DNA of 64,000 bases from DATJKD01 sp963728295 (GTDB lineage: Bacteria; Pseudomonadota; Gammaproteobacteria; Steroidobacterales; Steroidobacteraceae), in NCBI GenBank assembly GCA_963728295.1, contig CAVSKB010000015.1, positions 62,001 through 126,000 on the forward strand, read 5' to 3'. The position numbers and the translations under genes are program-made. Shown piece by piece: positions 26,455 through 35,755 of the stretch; the stretch's first letter is position 1, and each line of letters starts with the position of its first letter. Under the pieces are notes generated by a model. It saw only the letters and a list, made by a program, of their open reading frames with translations, made no database searches and was not told the origin of the DNA.

Positions 26455-27639
26455 ATGTCTGGCATTCCAAGCGCCGTGGCCGGGGTCACGCAGGTGGAGC
26501 AGACACACGATCACCTCGCGCCGGTGTACGCCCAGTTCCCCCTGGAAGTGACCGGCGCCTCGGGTGTGCACCTCGTGACCCGCGACGGCCGGCGCGTGCT
26601 CGATCTTTACGGGGGTCATGCGGTCGCCGCGCTGGGCTACGGGCACCCGCGCTGGCTCGCCGCGCTCGCGGACCAGGCACATCTGCTCGCCTTCCAGAGC
26701 AACGCCGTCCCGCTCGAGGTACGTGCGCGTGCCGCGGCGCGCCTGGTCCGCTTCGCCGCGCTGCCGCTCGAAACGGTGTTCTTCTGCAACACGGGCGCCG
26801 AGGCGAACGAGAATGCGCTCAAGCTCGCACTGCGCATCACGCGCCGGGGCAAGGTCGTCGCCGTCGAGGGAAGCTTTCACGGCCGCACCGCCGCAGCGGG
26901 CGCCGTGACGTGGGGAGCGGCCTCGAGGTGGTATGGCTTTCCGCGCGCGCCCTTCGACGTCGAGTTCCTGCCGCGCGGCGACACAGCGGCGATCTCGCGC
27001 ATCGTCGGCGCGGATGTCGCGGCGGTGATCGTCGAGCCGGTCCAGGGCGTGGCCGGCGCGGTCGACCTCGGCGGTGAGTGGCTGCATGCGCTGCGCGCGC
27101 GCTGCACCGCGGCCGGTGCGCTTCTCGTGTTCGACGAGGTTCAGTGCGGCATGGGTCGCACCGGGTACCCGTTCGCCGCGAACCTCTACGGCGTGACGCC
27201 CGACATGATCACCACCGCCAAGGCGCTGGGCGCGGGCTTTCCCTGCGCGGCGCTCCTGATGTCCGGAGACGTGGCCCGCGAGCTCGCCACCGACGACCTC
27301 GGCACGACCTTCGGCGGCGGCCCGCTCGCGTGCGCGATGATGGAAACGGTGATCGACATCATCGAGCAGGACGGGCTGCTCGCAAACGTACGTCGGCTGG
27401 GCGCGCTGCTGCGCGAGACCTGCATCGTCGGTCCGGTCACCGCCGTCCAGGGCGCGGGTTTTCTCGCGGGACTTCGCACCCGCCGCCCGGCGAAGAACGT
27501 CCAGAGCGAGCTCCTCGCACGCGGCATCCTGACAGGCACCAGCGCCGATCCGAACGTCGTCCGGATACTCGCGCCGTACGTGCTCGAGGAACGGCACGTC
27601 GTCGAGCTGCGCGATGCGCTTGCGGGGCTGGCCCCGTGA
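26455..27639 (+). CDS. argD: Acylornithine aminotransferase (PLP, class III)
   Basis: Class III PLP aminotransferase expected to convert N-acyl-glutamate semialdehyde to N-acylornithine, 394 aa. The cofactor-phosphate loop is in FFCNTGAEANENALKLA, the carboxylate-binding SFHGRTAAAGAVTW follows, then VIVEPVQGVAG, the PLP-pyridine aspartate in LVFDEVQCGMGRTG, and the Schiff-base lysine in MITTAKALGAGFPCAALL. The acyl group (acetyl or succinyl) cannot be decided from this sequence alone. The start has a GAGAGG site; the stop overlaps the argF' GTG start (27636-27639). Confidence 0.9.
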   Translation: MSGIPSAVAGVTQVEQTHDHLAPVYAQFPLEVTGASGVHLVTRDGRRVLDLYGGHAVAALGYGHPRWLAALADQAHLLAFQSNAVPLEVRARAAARLVRFAALPLETVFFCNTGAEANENALKLALRITRRGKVVAVEGSFHGRTAAAGAVTWGAASRWYGFPRAPFDVEFLPRGDTAAISRIVGADVAAVIVEPVQGVAGAVDLGGEWLHALRARCTAAGALLVFDEVQCGMGRTGYPFAANLYGVTPDMITTAKALGAGFPCAALLMSGDVARELATDDLGTTFGGGPLACAMMETVIDIIEQDGLLANVRRLGALLRETCIVGPVTAVQGAGFLAGLRTRRPAKNVQSELLARGILTGTSADPNVVRILAPYVLEERHVVELRDALAGLAP

Positions 27640-28638
27640 AGCGCTTCATGGACCTCGCGGACCTCGAGCGCGACGAGGTCGTCGACCTGCTCAGCGCTCG
27701 CGCAACGCCTCAAGGATCATCCGCAGCCGAGCGCGCTCGCGGGCAAGGTGCTGGGGCTGCTGTTTCTCAACCCGTCGCTCCGCACACTCGCGTCGTTCCA
27801 GGCGGCAATGTCGCGACTCGGCGGTTCGTCCTTCGTTATCACGCCGGGCCAGGGCAGCTGGAACGTCGAGTTGCGCGACGCGGTCGTGATGGATGGCAAC
27901 GCGGCCGAGCACGTGCGCGAAGCGATCCCGGTGCTGGCCTCCTACAGCGACGTGCTCGGGATCCGTGCGTTTGCCGCCGGGCAGAACCTCGCCGACGATC
28001 TCGCGGAGACGCAGCTCAAGCTCATGTCCTCGCTCTGCGACAAGCCGCTCGTCAACCTCGAGTCGGCTGCGAACCATCCCTGCCAGGCGCTCGCCGACTG
28101 GAAAACGCTGGACGATCTCGGCGTGCCGCGCCGCGGACGCTTCGTGCTTTCCTGGGTCAATCATCCGCGCGCGTTGCCGCTCGCGGTGCCCGCCGCCACC
28201 GTGCACATGGCGGCACAGCGCGGCATGGACGTCGTCGTGCTGCGCCCTGAAGGCTATGCCCTGCCCGACGCCGTGATGGAGCGGGCGCGGCGCGCGGCGG
28301 CGGGGAGCGGCGGCTCGGTGACCGAGACCAGCGAGCGGGATACGGCGCTGGCCGGCGCGCAGGTGCTGTATGCCAAGGAATGGGGCTCGCCGGCTCACTA
28401 CGGGGACGCCGACGCCGAGGCGGCGCTGCGCCGCGGTCTCGCGGACTGGTGCGTGACCGAACAGTGGTTCCGCGCCGCGCAGCAGGACTGTCATCTCATG
28501 CACTGCCTGCCGGTGCGTCGCAACGTCGCCATCGCCGACCACGTGCTCGACGGACCGCGCTCGCGCGTCGTGGCTGGCGCGGCCAACCGCATGACGGTGC
28601 AGATGGCGGTCCTGCACCGGATGCTCGCCACCAACTGA
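27636..28638 (+). CDS. argF': N-acylornithine carbamoyltransferase (AOTCase/SOTCase family), one frameshift
   Basis: Carbamoylates N-acylornithine rather than ornithine. The GTG start overlaps the argD stop; the first 20 residues (KRFMDLADLERDEVVDLLS) are in a different frame from the rest, and removing one base near 27694-27697 continues as LAQRLKDHPQPSALAGKV. Carbamoyl-phosphate site is LNPSLRT instead of the STRT of normal OTCase, as in Xanthomonas AOTCase. HPCQ and CLPVRRNV are also of that type. The residue aligned with Glu92 of the Xanthomonas enzyme is alanine (codon 27904-27906, in DGNAAEH). Replacement of Glu92 is reported to switch preference to succinylornithine. Corrected length 333 aa. 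Confidence 0.87.
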
Positions 28639-28655
28639 CCCGCCTATCTCGACGG

Positions 28656-29603
28656 ATGCACGCAATGATGATCGGACACAAGGTCGAACACGCGGTGACG
28701 GTTCGCGCCCTGCGCGGCGCGGCGCCGTACATCCACATGTACAAGGGCAAGGTTTTCGTCATCAAGACCGGGGGCGGCGCGTTCCGCGAGCCCGCGACCA
28801 TGCGGGGGTTCGTCGAGCAGGTCGCGATCCTGCACCACCTGGGGATCCGCATCGTGCTGGTGCACGGCGGCGGACCGCAGCTCGACGAGGTAACCGCGCG
28901 GCTCGGCGTGCAGACACGCATGATCCAGGGCCGGCGCGTGACCGACGATGCGGCGATCGACGCCACCAGCATGGTGCTGAACGGCCTCATCAACACCCGG
29001 CTCCTGGGGCTGTGCCGCGAGTTCGGAATCTCCGCGATCGGACTTTCTGGCGTCGACGGCGGACTCGTGCGCGCCCACCGCCGGCCGCCGGTCACGCTCC
29101 CGAATGGCGAGGTGGTGGATTACGGGATGGTGGGCGACATCGACACGATCGATGCTACGGTGATCTTGCGGCTGCTCGACGCAGGCTTTCTGCCCGTGGT
29201 GAGCCCGCTGTCATCGGACTCCACGGGGCAGCTGCTCAACATCAACGCCGACACGGTCGCGGCAGCGATCGGAGGCGCGCTCGAGGCCGAAAAGCTGATC
29301 CTGTGCACCGGCGCGCCTGGAATACTCGAGCGGCTCGAGGATCCGCGATCGCTGATTTCCTATATCGATCTCCCGGGTCTGCGCCGCCTGCGCGAGGAAG
29401 GTGCGCTCGCCGACGGGATGCTGCCCAAGGCAAGCGCGATCGAGGCGGCGATCCGCGGCGGCGTGCGCCGTGTGCACGTCATTTCCTACGCGGCCCCCGA
29501 GGCGCTGCTTGCCGAGATCTTCACCAACGAAGGCACCGGCACGCTCGTGGTGGCTGACGTCAAGGCGCTTTCGCCCGCCGAACAGGGTTCGGGCTCCGCA
29601 TGA
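28656..29603 (+). CDS. argB: Acetylglutamate kinase (stand-alone)
   Basis: Phosphorylates N-acylglutamate. Amino-acid kinase fold of 315 aa: catalytic lysine in KVFVIKTGGGAF, phosphate-binding LVHGGGPQLDEV, LNINADTVAAAIGGALEA, and the second lysine in ALADGMLPKASA. About 25 residues precede the first strand. In Xanthomonas the kinase is fused to a GNAT acetyltransferase that makes acetylglutamate; no such domain is present here, so the operon lacks this source. Its spacing from argF' is 17 bases, and the stop overlaps the argH start (ATGA at 29600-29603). An in-frame ATG at 28665 is an alternative start. Confidence 0.9.
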   Translation: MHAMMIGHKVEHAVTVRALRGAAPYIHMYKGKVFVIKTGGGAFREPATMRGFVEQVAILHHLGIRIVLVHGGGPQLDEVTARLGVQTRMIQGRRVTDDAAIDATSMVLNGLINTRLLGLCREFGISAIGLSGVDGGLVRAHRRPPVTLPNGEVVDYGMVGDIDTIDATVILRLLDAGFLPVVSPLSSDSTGQLLNINADTVAAAIGGALEAEKLILCTGAPGILERLEDPRSLISYIDLPGLRRLREEGALADGMLPKASAIEAAIRGGVRRVHVISYAAPEALLAEIFTNEGTGTLVVADVKALSPAEQGSGSA

Positions 29604-30783
29604 CGCGGCTCTGGGACAAGGGCGCGCCGCTCGACCGCCGGGTACTCGAGTTCACGGCGGGCGAGGATCATGCGCTCGACGATCGGCTGGTCGCATACGA
29701 CGTGCTGGCGTCGATCGCCCATGCGGAAGCGCTTCATGGCTGTGGAGTACTGAGCGCCGCGGACCGCGATGCAATACGCGACGCGCTGCGTGAGATCGGC
29801 GCCGCGCATGCGCGCGGCGACTGGCGGGTCACGCTCGAGCTCGAAGATGGCCAGACCGCGCTCGAGACCCGGCTCACGGAGAAGCTGGGCGCGACCGGCG
29901 GCCGTCTTCACGCGGGCCGGTCACGGAACGACCAGGTGCTCGCGGCGCTGCGCCTCTATCTGCGCGACGCCGTCGCGGACCTGGCGCAGGGCGCCGAAGG
30001 CGTTGCACAGGCGCTCGACCGTCTGTCGGAGGGCCAGGGCACGATCGCGCTGCCGGGCTATACGCACATGCAGCAGGCGATGCCGAGCAGCGTGGCGCTC
30101 TGGGCGGGCGGGTATGCGGCGGAAATCCGCGACGATGCACGAGGGGCTCCGCCACACGATGCGGCGCATCGGCAAGAACCCGCTCGGGTCGGCTGCCGGC
30201 TACGGCACGCCCAACCTGGACATCGACCGCGAGATCACGCGGGCCGCGCTGGGTTTCGCGGAGATCCACGAGCCCGTGACAGCCGTGCAGCTTTCGCGCG
30301 GCAAGGCCGAAGCCGGCGTGCTGTTCGAGATCGCGCTCCTGATGCAGGACCTGGGCCGGCTCGCCTCCGACGTGCTCCTCTTCTATACGCGGGAGTTCGG
30401 CTTCGTCACGCTGCCCGAGGCGTACACGACCGGCTCCTCGATCATGCCGCAGAAGCGCAACCCCGATGTATTCGAACTGGTTCGCGGACGGTCGGCGACG
30501 GCGCAGGCCTGTCTCGCCGAGGTCCTCGGCGATCACGACCAAGCTGCCATCTGGGTATCAACGCGACCTGCAGCTCATCAAGGCGCCGCTCTTCCGCGCG
30601 ATAGACCTGTGCCTGGCGTGTCTCGACGTGATGGCGGCTGCGATCGTGGAACTGCGCTTTGCACCGGAGCGTATTCGCCTCGACGCGGACATCGACGCTG
30701 CGGCCGAAGCAAATGCGCTGGTCGTGGCCGAGGGGATCCCTTTCCGCGAAGCATATCGGCGTGTCGCAATCAGGCGACGCTGA
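29600..30783 (+). CDS. argH: Argininosuccinate lyase, two frameshifts
   Basis: Splits argininosuccinate into arginine and fumarate. Visible family blocks: ALDDRLVAYDVLASIAHAEA, GRLHAGRSRNDQVL, LPGYTHMQQAMPSS, NPLGSAAGYGTPN and the signature SSIMPQKRNPDVFEL with the catalytic serine loop, then TTKLPSGYQRDLQLIKAPL. The gene needs three frames. One extra G in the GGGG at about 30142 and one extra base at about 30525 account for both changes. Corrected length is about 393 aa, on the short side of the family. Last gene of the arg operon; the start overlaps the argB stop. Confidence 0.87.
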
Positions 30784-30860
30784 TGCGACGACGTATTGTG
30801 CGCGGTGCGTCCGCCTACCGTCCTACAGACGCGACCAACAATTGTCTCGAAAAAATCGAA

Positions 30861-30889
30861 CTGACCTTCACTGCCGCGCAAGATATATT
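30861..30889 (+). promoter_or_regulatory. Putative sigma-70 promoter of the PEP-CTERM gene
   Basis: CTGACC (30861-30866) and TATATT (30884-30889) are separated by 17 bases, in an unusually AT-rich patch after argH. Transcription would start near 30896, just before the GGAG ribosome site. Four of six -35 bases and five of six -10 bases match consensus. Confidence 0.45.
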
Positions 30890-30910
30890 GCGTGCGTGTC
30901 GGAGCCCAGC

Positions 30911-31616
30911 TTGAACGTCGTGCGTGCTTTCGTTGCGGTCGCTGCGCTCGTCGCGGGTCCGTCGATCGCTCTCGCCGTTCCGGTCACCTGGGAAGCGCAA
31001 GGGCGGGTCGAGTCTTCCGACCTCGGGTCGGACATCTTCGCAGGCTTCATGCCCGAGCTCGTCGGAACCGAGTCGGGCGACACCCTTGTCCTGCGAATCA
31101 CGTTCGATACGGACGCGCCGCTGATCGGTGCGACCGGGCGGTCCCACGTACTCCTTCGACGCCTCCTCGCTCGTGCTCGCGCTGCAGGTACCAGGCCGCG
31201 GCACGCACGTGTTCACGATCGACGACACGCTCCCGCCCACAACGATCCCGTCGCTCATAGGGATCACAGATGACCTCGTCACCCCGGAGGCGATCTTCGA
31301 TAGCCTGCAGTTCCGACACAATTACTTCACCGAAGCCGGGGCGCTGCAGTTTTTCGTCCTCGCAGTCTTTTCCAGCACGGATTTGAGCGTCCTGAGCGGC
31401 GGGAATCTGCCGTTGTCGCCAGATCCGCGGCTCGTCGCGGGATTCGAACACGAGATCTCGATCATCGCTCCCGGGAACGGCAACCTGTTCGGCCTTTTCA
31501 CATCGCTGGTGCGGTTGCCCACGACGATTCCGGAGCCGGGTTCGCTCGCGCTTCTCTGCCTCGGCCTGGCTGGTCTCTGGGCGGTCCGGCGGGGCCGCGC
31601 GGGCAGCGCCGGCTGA
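30911..31616 (+). CDS. PEP-CTERM sorted exported protein, one frameshift
   Basis: Exported protein ending in a PEP-CTERM sorting signal: TIPEPGSLALLCLGLAGLWA followed by a short basic tail (VRRGRA). An exosortase elsewhere in the genome should recognise this. The signal peptide is NVVRAFVAVAALVAGPSIAL. The TTG at 30911 is preferred, with GGAG six bases upstream; a GTG at 30896 is possible but would coincide with the predicted transcription start. The frame changes near 31130, where one extra base in the CCGGGCGG tract separates LIGATG from GPTYSFDASSLVLALQV. Corrected length is about 234 aa. Function of the mature part unknown. No exosortase or exopolysaccharide genes are adjacent. Confidence 0.75.
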
Positions 31617-31716
31617 GCAACCCTTCGTCACCGACGTGCGCGGAGCCGCGCATGCGAGTTGACTTGCGCCCGGCCCAGTGCATTCTTGCGGCCACGATGG
31701 GCCCCAAGACCCCGCG

Positions 31717-33526
31717 ATGTCCCTGATCTCCGAGCTGAAGCGCCGCAATGTAATCAGGGTCGCGCTGCTGTACCTGGTTGCCGGGTGGGTGATCCTCCAG
31801 GTTGCCCAGCTCCTGTTCGACGTCCTGAAGCTGCCGGACTGGACGTCACGCCTCGTGCTGGGGCTGCTCATGCTCGGCTTTCCGCTCGCGCTGATCTTCT
31901 CCTGGGTCTACGAGCTGACCCCGGAGGGCTTGAAGCGCGAGCACGAGGTCGACCGTAACCAGTCGATCACCAATACGACCGCGCGCAAGCTCGACCTGGT
32001 GGTCGGCGGCCTGCTCGTCGTGGCAATCGGGATGCTGGTATTCGATCGCTACGTGGACCGGGAACCAGACGCCCGCACCGCCACCGGATCGCCGGCCGCG
32101 GCGGTCGAGCGGCCAAGGGCACGCACCGGTCCCGCCTCGATCGCCGTGCTGCCCTTCGTCAACATGAGCGACGACAAGGCGAACGACTACTTCTCGGACG
32201 GTCTCAGCGAGGAGTTGCTCAACGTGCTCGCGAAGGTGCAGGGCCTGCGCGTGATCGCGCGCACCTCGTCGTTCGCATTCAAGGACAAGAACGCGACCAT
32301 CGCGGACGTGGCGAAGACGCTCGGCGTCGACCATGTGCTCGAGGGGAGCGTCCGCAAGTCGGGCGACCGCGTTCGGATCACCGCGCAGCTGATTCGGGCG
32401 GCCGACAGCTCGCACCTGTGGTCGGAGACCTACGACCGGACGCTCGAGGACGTGTTCGCCATCCAGGACGAGATCTCGGGCGAGGTCGTCGACGCTCTCA
32501 AGGTGCGTCTCCTCGGCCAGAACTCCTCCAAGGCGGAGGTCGGGGGCACAACGAACGCCCGTGCCTACGAGGCGTACCTGCAGGGTCTGTACAGCGTCAA
32601 CCAGGGACAACAGGAGGTGACCCTGCGGAAGGCGTTAGCGGCATTCGATCAGGCCGTCGCCGAGGATCCGACTTACGCGAGGGCCCATGCGGGCCGCGCC
32701 CGTGTCCTCGGCCACCTGGCGTCGAACGGATACGAGCCGTTCGATTCGGGCTTCGGGCGCGCACGCGAGGCGGCGGAGCACGCCATAGAACTCGAACCGG
32801 CGCTGGCCGAAGCCTGGCTGCCGCTCGCATACATCACTTCCACCGTCGATCTCGACATTCCGAGGGCCCAGGCGCAGTTTGAGCGGGCGCTCGCGCTCGA
32901 CCCGGGCAGCGCGGAAGTCCAGGGCCTCTATTCCGCTTTCGCGCTCGGGATCGGCCTGACCGACAAGGCCATCGAGGCTGGCTCGAAGGCCGTGCAGCTC
33001 GACCCCCTCGCGCCGCGCCAGCACATCTCTCTCGCCAATGCGTACTACGGGGCGCGGCGCTACGACGAGGCGCTTGCCGTGTCGCGGCGCGCGGAGCGCC
33101 TGGATCCGAACTACCCCGGCGTGCATGGGAGCATTGGAGCCGTGCTGCTGGAAACCGGCGATCTCGAAGAAGCCCGGGCCGAGTTCGACAAGGAGAAGAT
33201 CGAGTGGCAGCGCCTGACGGGTGTTGCAATTGCGGATGCGAAGCTCGGACGCGCCGAGCAGGCGCGCGCTGGGCTCGCGACAGCCCTGGAACGTCTGGGT
33301 GAAGCCGCCGCGTACCAGTACGCGGAAATCAACGCCCAGCTCGGAGACCGCGACGAGGCGTTCCGCTGGCTCGGGGTTGCGCGGAGGATCAAGGATCCGG
33401 GACTCAGCATCATCGTGGTCGGATCCGCTGATGGACCCGTTGCGCGACGATCCGCGGTACAAGACCCTGACACGCGAACTCGGTCTTGCGAATCTTGGGC
33501 GACCGGTCGATCCGCAGACGACCTGA
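31717..33526 (+). CDS. Membrane-anchored TolB-like/TPR protein (copy 1), one frameshift
   Basis: N-terminus MSLISELKRRNVIRVALLYL with three hydrophobic segments (VAGWVILQVAQLLF, LVLGLLMLGFPLALIFSWVY, LVVGGLLVVAIGMLVF). Next comes a TolB/FlgO-like domain (IAVLPFVNMSDDKANDYFSD, GLRVIARTSSFAFKDKN, HVLEGSVRKSGDRVRITAQL), and finally at least six TPR repeats from about residue 300. Proteins of this build often follow a sensor or cyclase domain; here the membrane part replaces it. The final 30 residues are in another frame; one extra G near 33420 separates them (…VVDPLMDPLRDDPRYKTL). Start chosen by comparison with the paralogue at 48.8 kb. Role unknown, perhaps a scaffold in stress or metabolite sensing. 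Confidence 0.8.
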
Positions 33527-33529
33527 CGG

Positions 33530-34879
33530 ATGGCAATGAAGCCGCGGCCGTGGCGTCAGGGTCCGGCGTTTGCGGTCCTTTGCATCTGCATGGCCGCGCC
33601 CGATTGTCGGGCGCAGACCAGCGCCCTGCGCGCAGGCGATCTCACTCCAATCGGCGCCGAGCGCGCCGGCAATGCAGACGGCACGATTCCGGCCTGGGAC
33701 GGCGGGCTCACGAAACCGCCGTCGGGCTGGACCGCGGCGCAGGGCTACATCGATCCGTTCCCAAGCGACGAGCCCCTGTTCACGATCACCAGCGAGAACG
33801 CTTCGCAATACGCGGCGAAGCTCACCGCAGGCCAGGCGGCACTGCTCGCGAAGTACCCCGAATACCGGATGCGCGTCTTCCCGACCCGGCGCACCGCCGC
33901 ACTGCCAGCGGCGGTGACCGATCGCGTGCGCGCGCAGACGGGCAAGGCGCGGCTCGAAGGGTTCGGACTCAAGGATGCGGGCGGTTCCACGACGCCCTTC
34001 CCCGCCCCGCAGAGCGGACTCGAGGCGATCTGGAACCACCTCGTGCGCTACCTGGGTGGCGGCGTGATCCGCTCGGGACATTCCTTTCCGGTGCGCGCGA
34101 ACGGCGACTACTACAAGATCGGCTTCCGCTCGACACGCATCTACGCATCGAACATCGAGCAGCCGGACGACAACCTGCTCTTCTACGCGCTCGGGTATTT
34201 CACCGAGCCCGCCACGTTGCGTGGCACGGCGTTCCTGGTGCACGAGCCCGTCGACCAGGTGGCGGAATCTCGTTCGGCGTGGATCTACAACGCCGGCTCG
34301 CGCCGCGTGCGGCGCGCGCCGGACCTCGCCTACGACGGCGTCAACGACGGCTCCGAGGGAATGGTCGTGGCCGATCAGATCGACGGTTACAACGGCGCGC
34401 CCGATCGCTACGAGTGGCAGCTGCTCGGCAAGCGCGAGATCTACGTTCCCTACAACACCTATCGTCTGTCGGACAAGGCGCTCAAGTACAAGGACATACT
34501 CGGCAAGCACACGATCAACGCCGACCTCGTGCGCTACGAGCTTCATCGCGTCTGGGTGGTCGAGGCGACGCTGAAGCCGGGCCAGCGCCACATCTACGGG
34601 CGGCGCACCTTCTATCTCGACGAGGACAGCTGGAGCGTGCTCGCCGAGGATGCCTACGACCTGCGCGGCGGCTTGTGGCGGGTCGCGCTGCACGGCCTCA
34701 TCCAGTGCTACGACGTGCAGGTGCCGTGGTACCGCTTCAGCATCTACCACGATCTCGACAGCCGCAGCTACATCACGGGCGGCTACGACAACGAGATCCG
34801 CGAGCCGATCCGCTTCGGTGTGCGCGGCAAGGTCGGCGATTTCCAGCCTGATGCGCTGCGCCGGCTGGGCACGAACTGA
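33530..34879 (+). CDS. DUF1329 outer-membrane-associated protein
   Basis: A 449-aa exported protein of the DUF1329 family, with a signal peptide (GPAFAVLCICMAAPDCRAQT) and the family opening LTPIGAERAGNADGTIPAWD. Typical blocks are GSGGTPFP-like GGSTTPFPAPQSGLEAIWNH, WIYNAGSRRVRRAPDLAYD and FYLDEDSWSVLAEDAYD. Family members are often encoded with RND/MMPL exporters and DUF1302 proteins and are implicated in export or uptake of hydrophobic compounds; none of those partners lies here. It begins four bases after the TPR gene, so the pair is probably co-transcribed. An in-frame ATG six bases in is an equally good start. Confidence 0.85.
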   Translation: MAMKPRPWRQGPAFAVLCICMAAPDCRAQTSALRAGDLTPIGAERAGNADGTIPAWDGGLTKPPSGWTAAQGYIDPFPSDEPLFTITSENASQYAAKLTAGQAALLAKYPEYRMRVFPTRRTAALPAAVTDRVRAQTGKARLEGFGLKDAGGSTTPFPAPQSGLEAIWNHLVRYLGGGVIRSGHSFPVRANGDYYKIGFRSTRIYASNIEQPDDNLLFYALGYFTEPATLRGTAFLVHEPVDQVAESRSAWIYNAGSRRVRRAPDLAYDGVNDGSEGMVVADQIDGYNGAPDRYEWQLLGKREIYVPYNTYRLSDKALKYKDILGKHTINADLVRYELHRVWVVEATLKPGQRHIYGRRTFYLDEDSWSVLAEDAYDLRGGLWRVALHGLIQCYDVQVPWYRFSIYHDLDSRSYITGGYDNEIREPIRFGVRGKVGDFQPDALRRLGTN

Positions 34880-34906
34880 CCCGGCCGACCACGGCTCGCG
34901 GTTCGC

Positions 34907-35755
34907 TCAGAACCAGACGCGAATTCCGGCAACGAGCCGCGTGTCGCGGTCGCCGTCGCCGGCCGCGCGCGCGAAGTCCGCGGTATCGCCGAACCGGCGC
35001 TGCCAGACGACGCCAAGGTACGGCGCGAGCTCGCGCCGGAGCTCGTAGCGCAGCCGCAACCCCGCCTCGGCCTGCGACAACCCCGAGCCGACGCGTGTTT
35101 CCGGATCGTCCTTGCCGTACAGGTCAAGCTCCAGCTGCGGCTGCAGGACAAGCCGACTCGTGAGTCGAAGCTCATGCACGGCCTCGAGCCGCAGCGCCGT
35201 CCGGCCGGCGCCGCCCATGTACGCGGTCGCCTCGACATCGAGCATGTACGGCGCGAGCCCCTGCACGCCCACCGCCATCCAGTCGCGCGATGGTCCCGGG
35301 CCCGTGTCGTGTCGCACGCCGGCGACCAGCTCCCACCAGCGGGCAAAGGCGTGCCCGTACAGGAGCTGCAGATCCGCGCCTCGCGTCCCGTCGTGCTCGT
35401 GCTGGCCCTCCGTGCGCAGCCAGACTCGATCGAAATCGCCGCCGAACCAGCCCTCCAGGTCCCAGGCGAACGCGTCACCCTCGTCCGCGTCCTGCCACTC
35501 GAGCCGATCGGCGAGCACGCGCCAGCGCGGGCCGGCCGCCATGTGCGCCTCCGCGGTCATCCCGCCGAGATCGGGAAACGCGGCGGCGCGATCGGCGTCG
35601 CTCGGACGCGGAATCACTGGTGCTGCGACAGGGGCGTGATGCGCGTGCGGATCGGCGGGCTCCGCCGACTTCGGCGCGTGATCTTCGTGCTGAGCCGCCG
35701 ACGGCGCGGCGACGGCCGCGAGCCCGACCAGCAGGAGCAACCGCAGCGGGTTCAT
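34907..35755 (-). CDS. copB: Copper resistance outer-membrane protein CopB
   Basis: Outer-membrane barrel protein that acts with CopA in copper tolerance, 282 aa. The signal peptide (LRLLLLVGLAAVAAPSAAQ) is followed by a His-rich segment (HEDHAPKSAEPADPHAHH). Then comes the CopB domain with MTAEAHMAAGPRWRVLADRL, AWDLEGWFGGDFDRVWLRTE and the C-terminal barrel strand ending DTRLVAGIRVWF (terminal aromatic Phe). The ATG overlaps the copA stop by four bases, marking a two-gene unit copA-copB. No cop regulator (CopRS) is adjacent. Confidence 0.92.
   Translation of the reverse strand: MNPLRLLLLVGLAAVAAPSAAQHEDHAPKSAEPADPHAHHAPVAAPVIPRPSDADRAAAFPDLGGMTAEAHMAAGPRWRVLADRLEWQDADEGDAFAWDLEGWFGGDFDRVWLRTEGQHEHDGTRGADLQLLYGHAFARWWELVAGVRHDTGPGPSRDWMAVGVQGLAPYMLDVEATAYMGGAGRTALRLEAVHELRLTSRLVLQPQLELDLYGKDDPETRVGSGLSQAEAGLRLRYELRRELAPYLGVVWQRRFGDTADFARAAGDGDRDTRLVAGIRVWF

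Noticed and set aside
27078..30783. Programmed +1 frameshifting in argF' and argH
   Set aside because: The same kind of one-base shift affects many unrelated genes, without shared slippery motifs or stop codons, so sequencing insertions are simpler.
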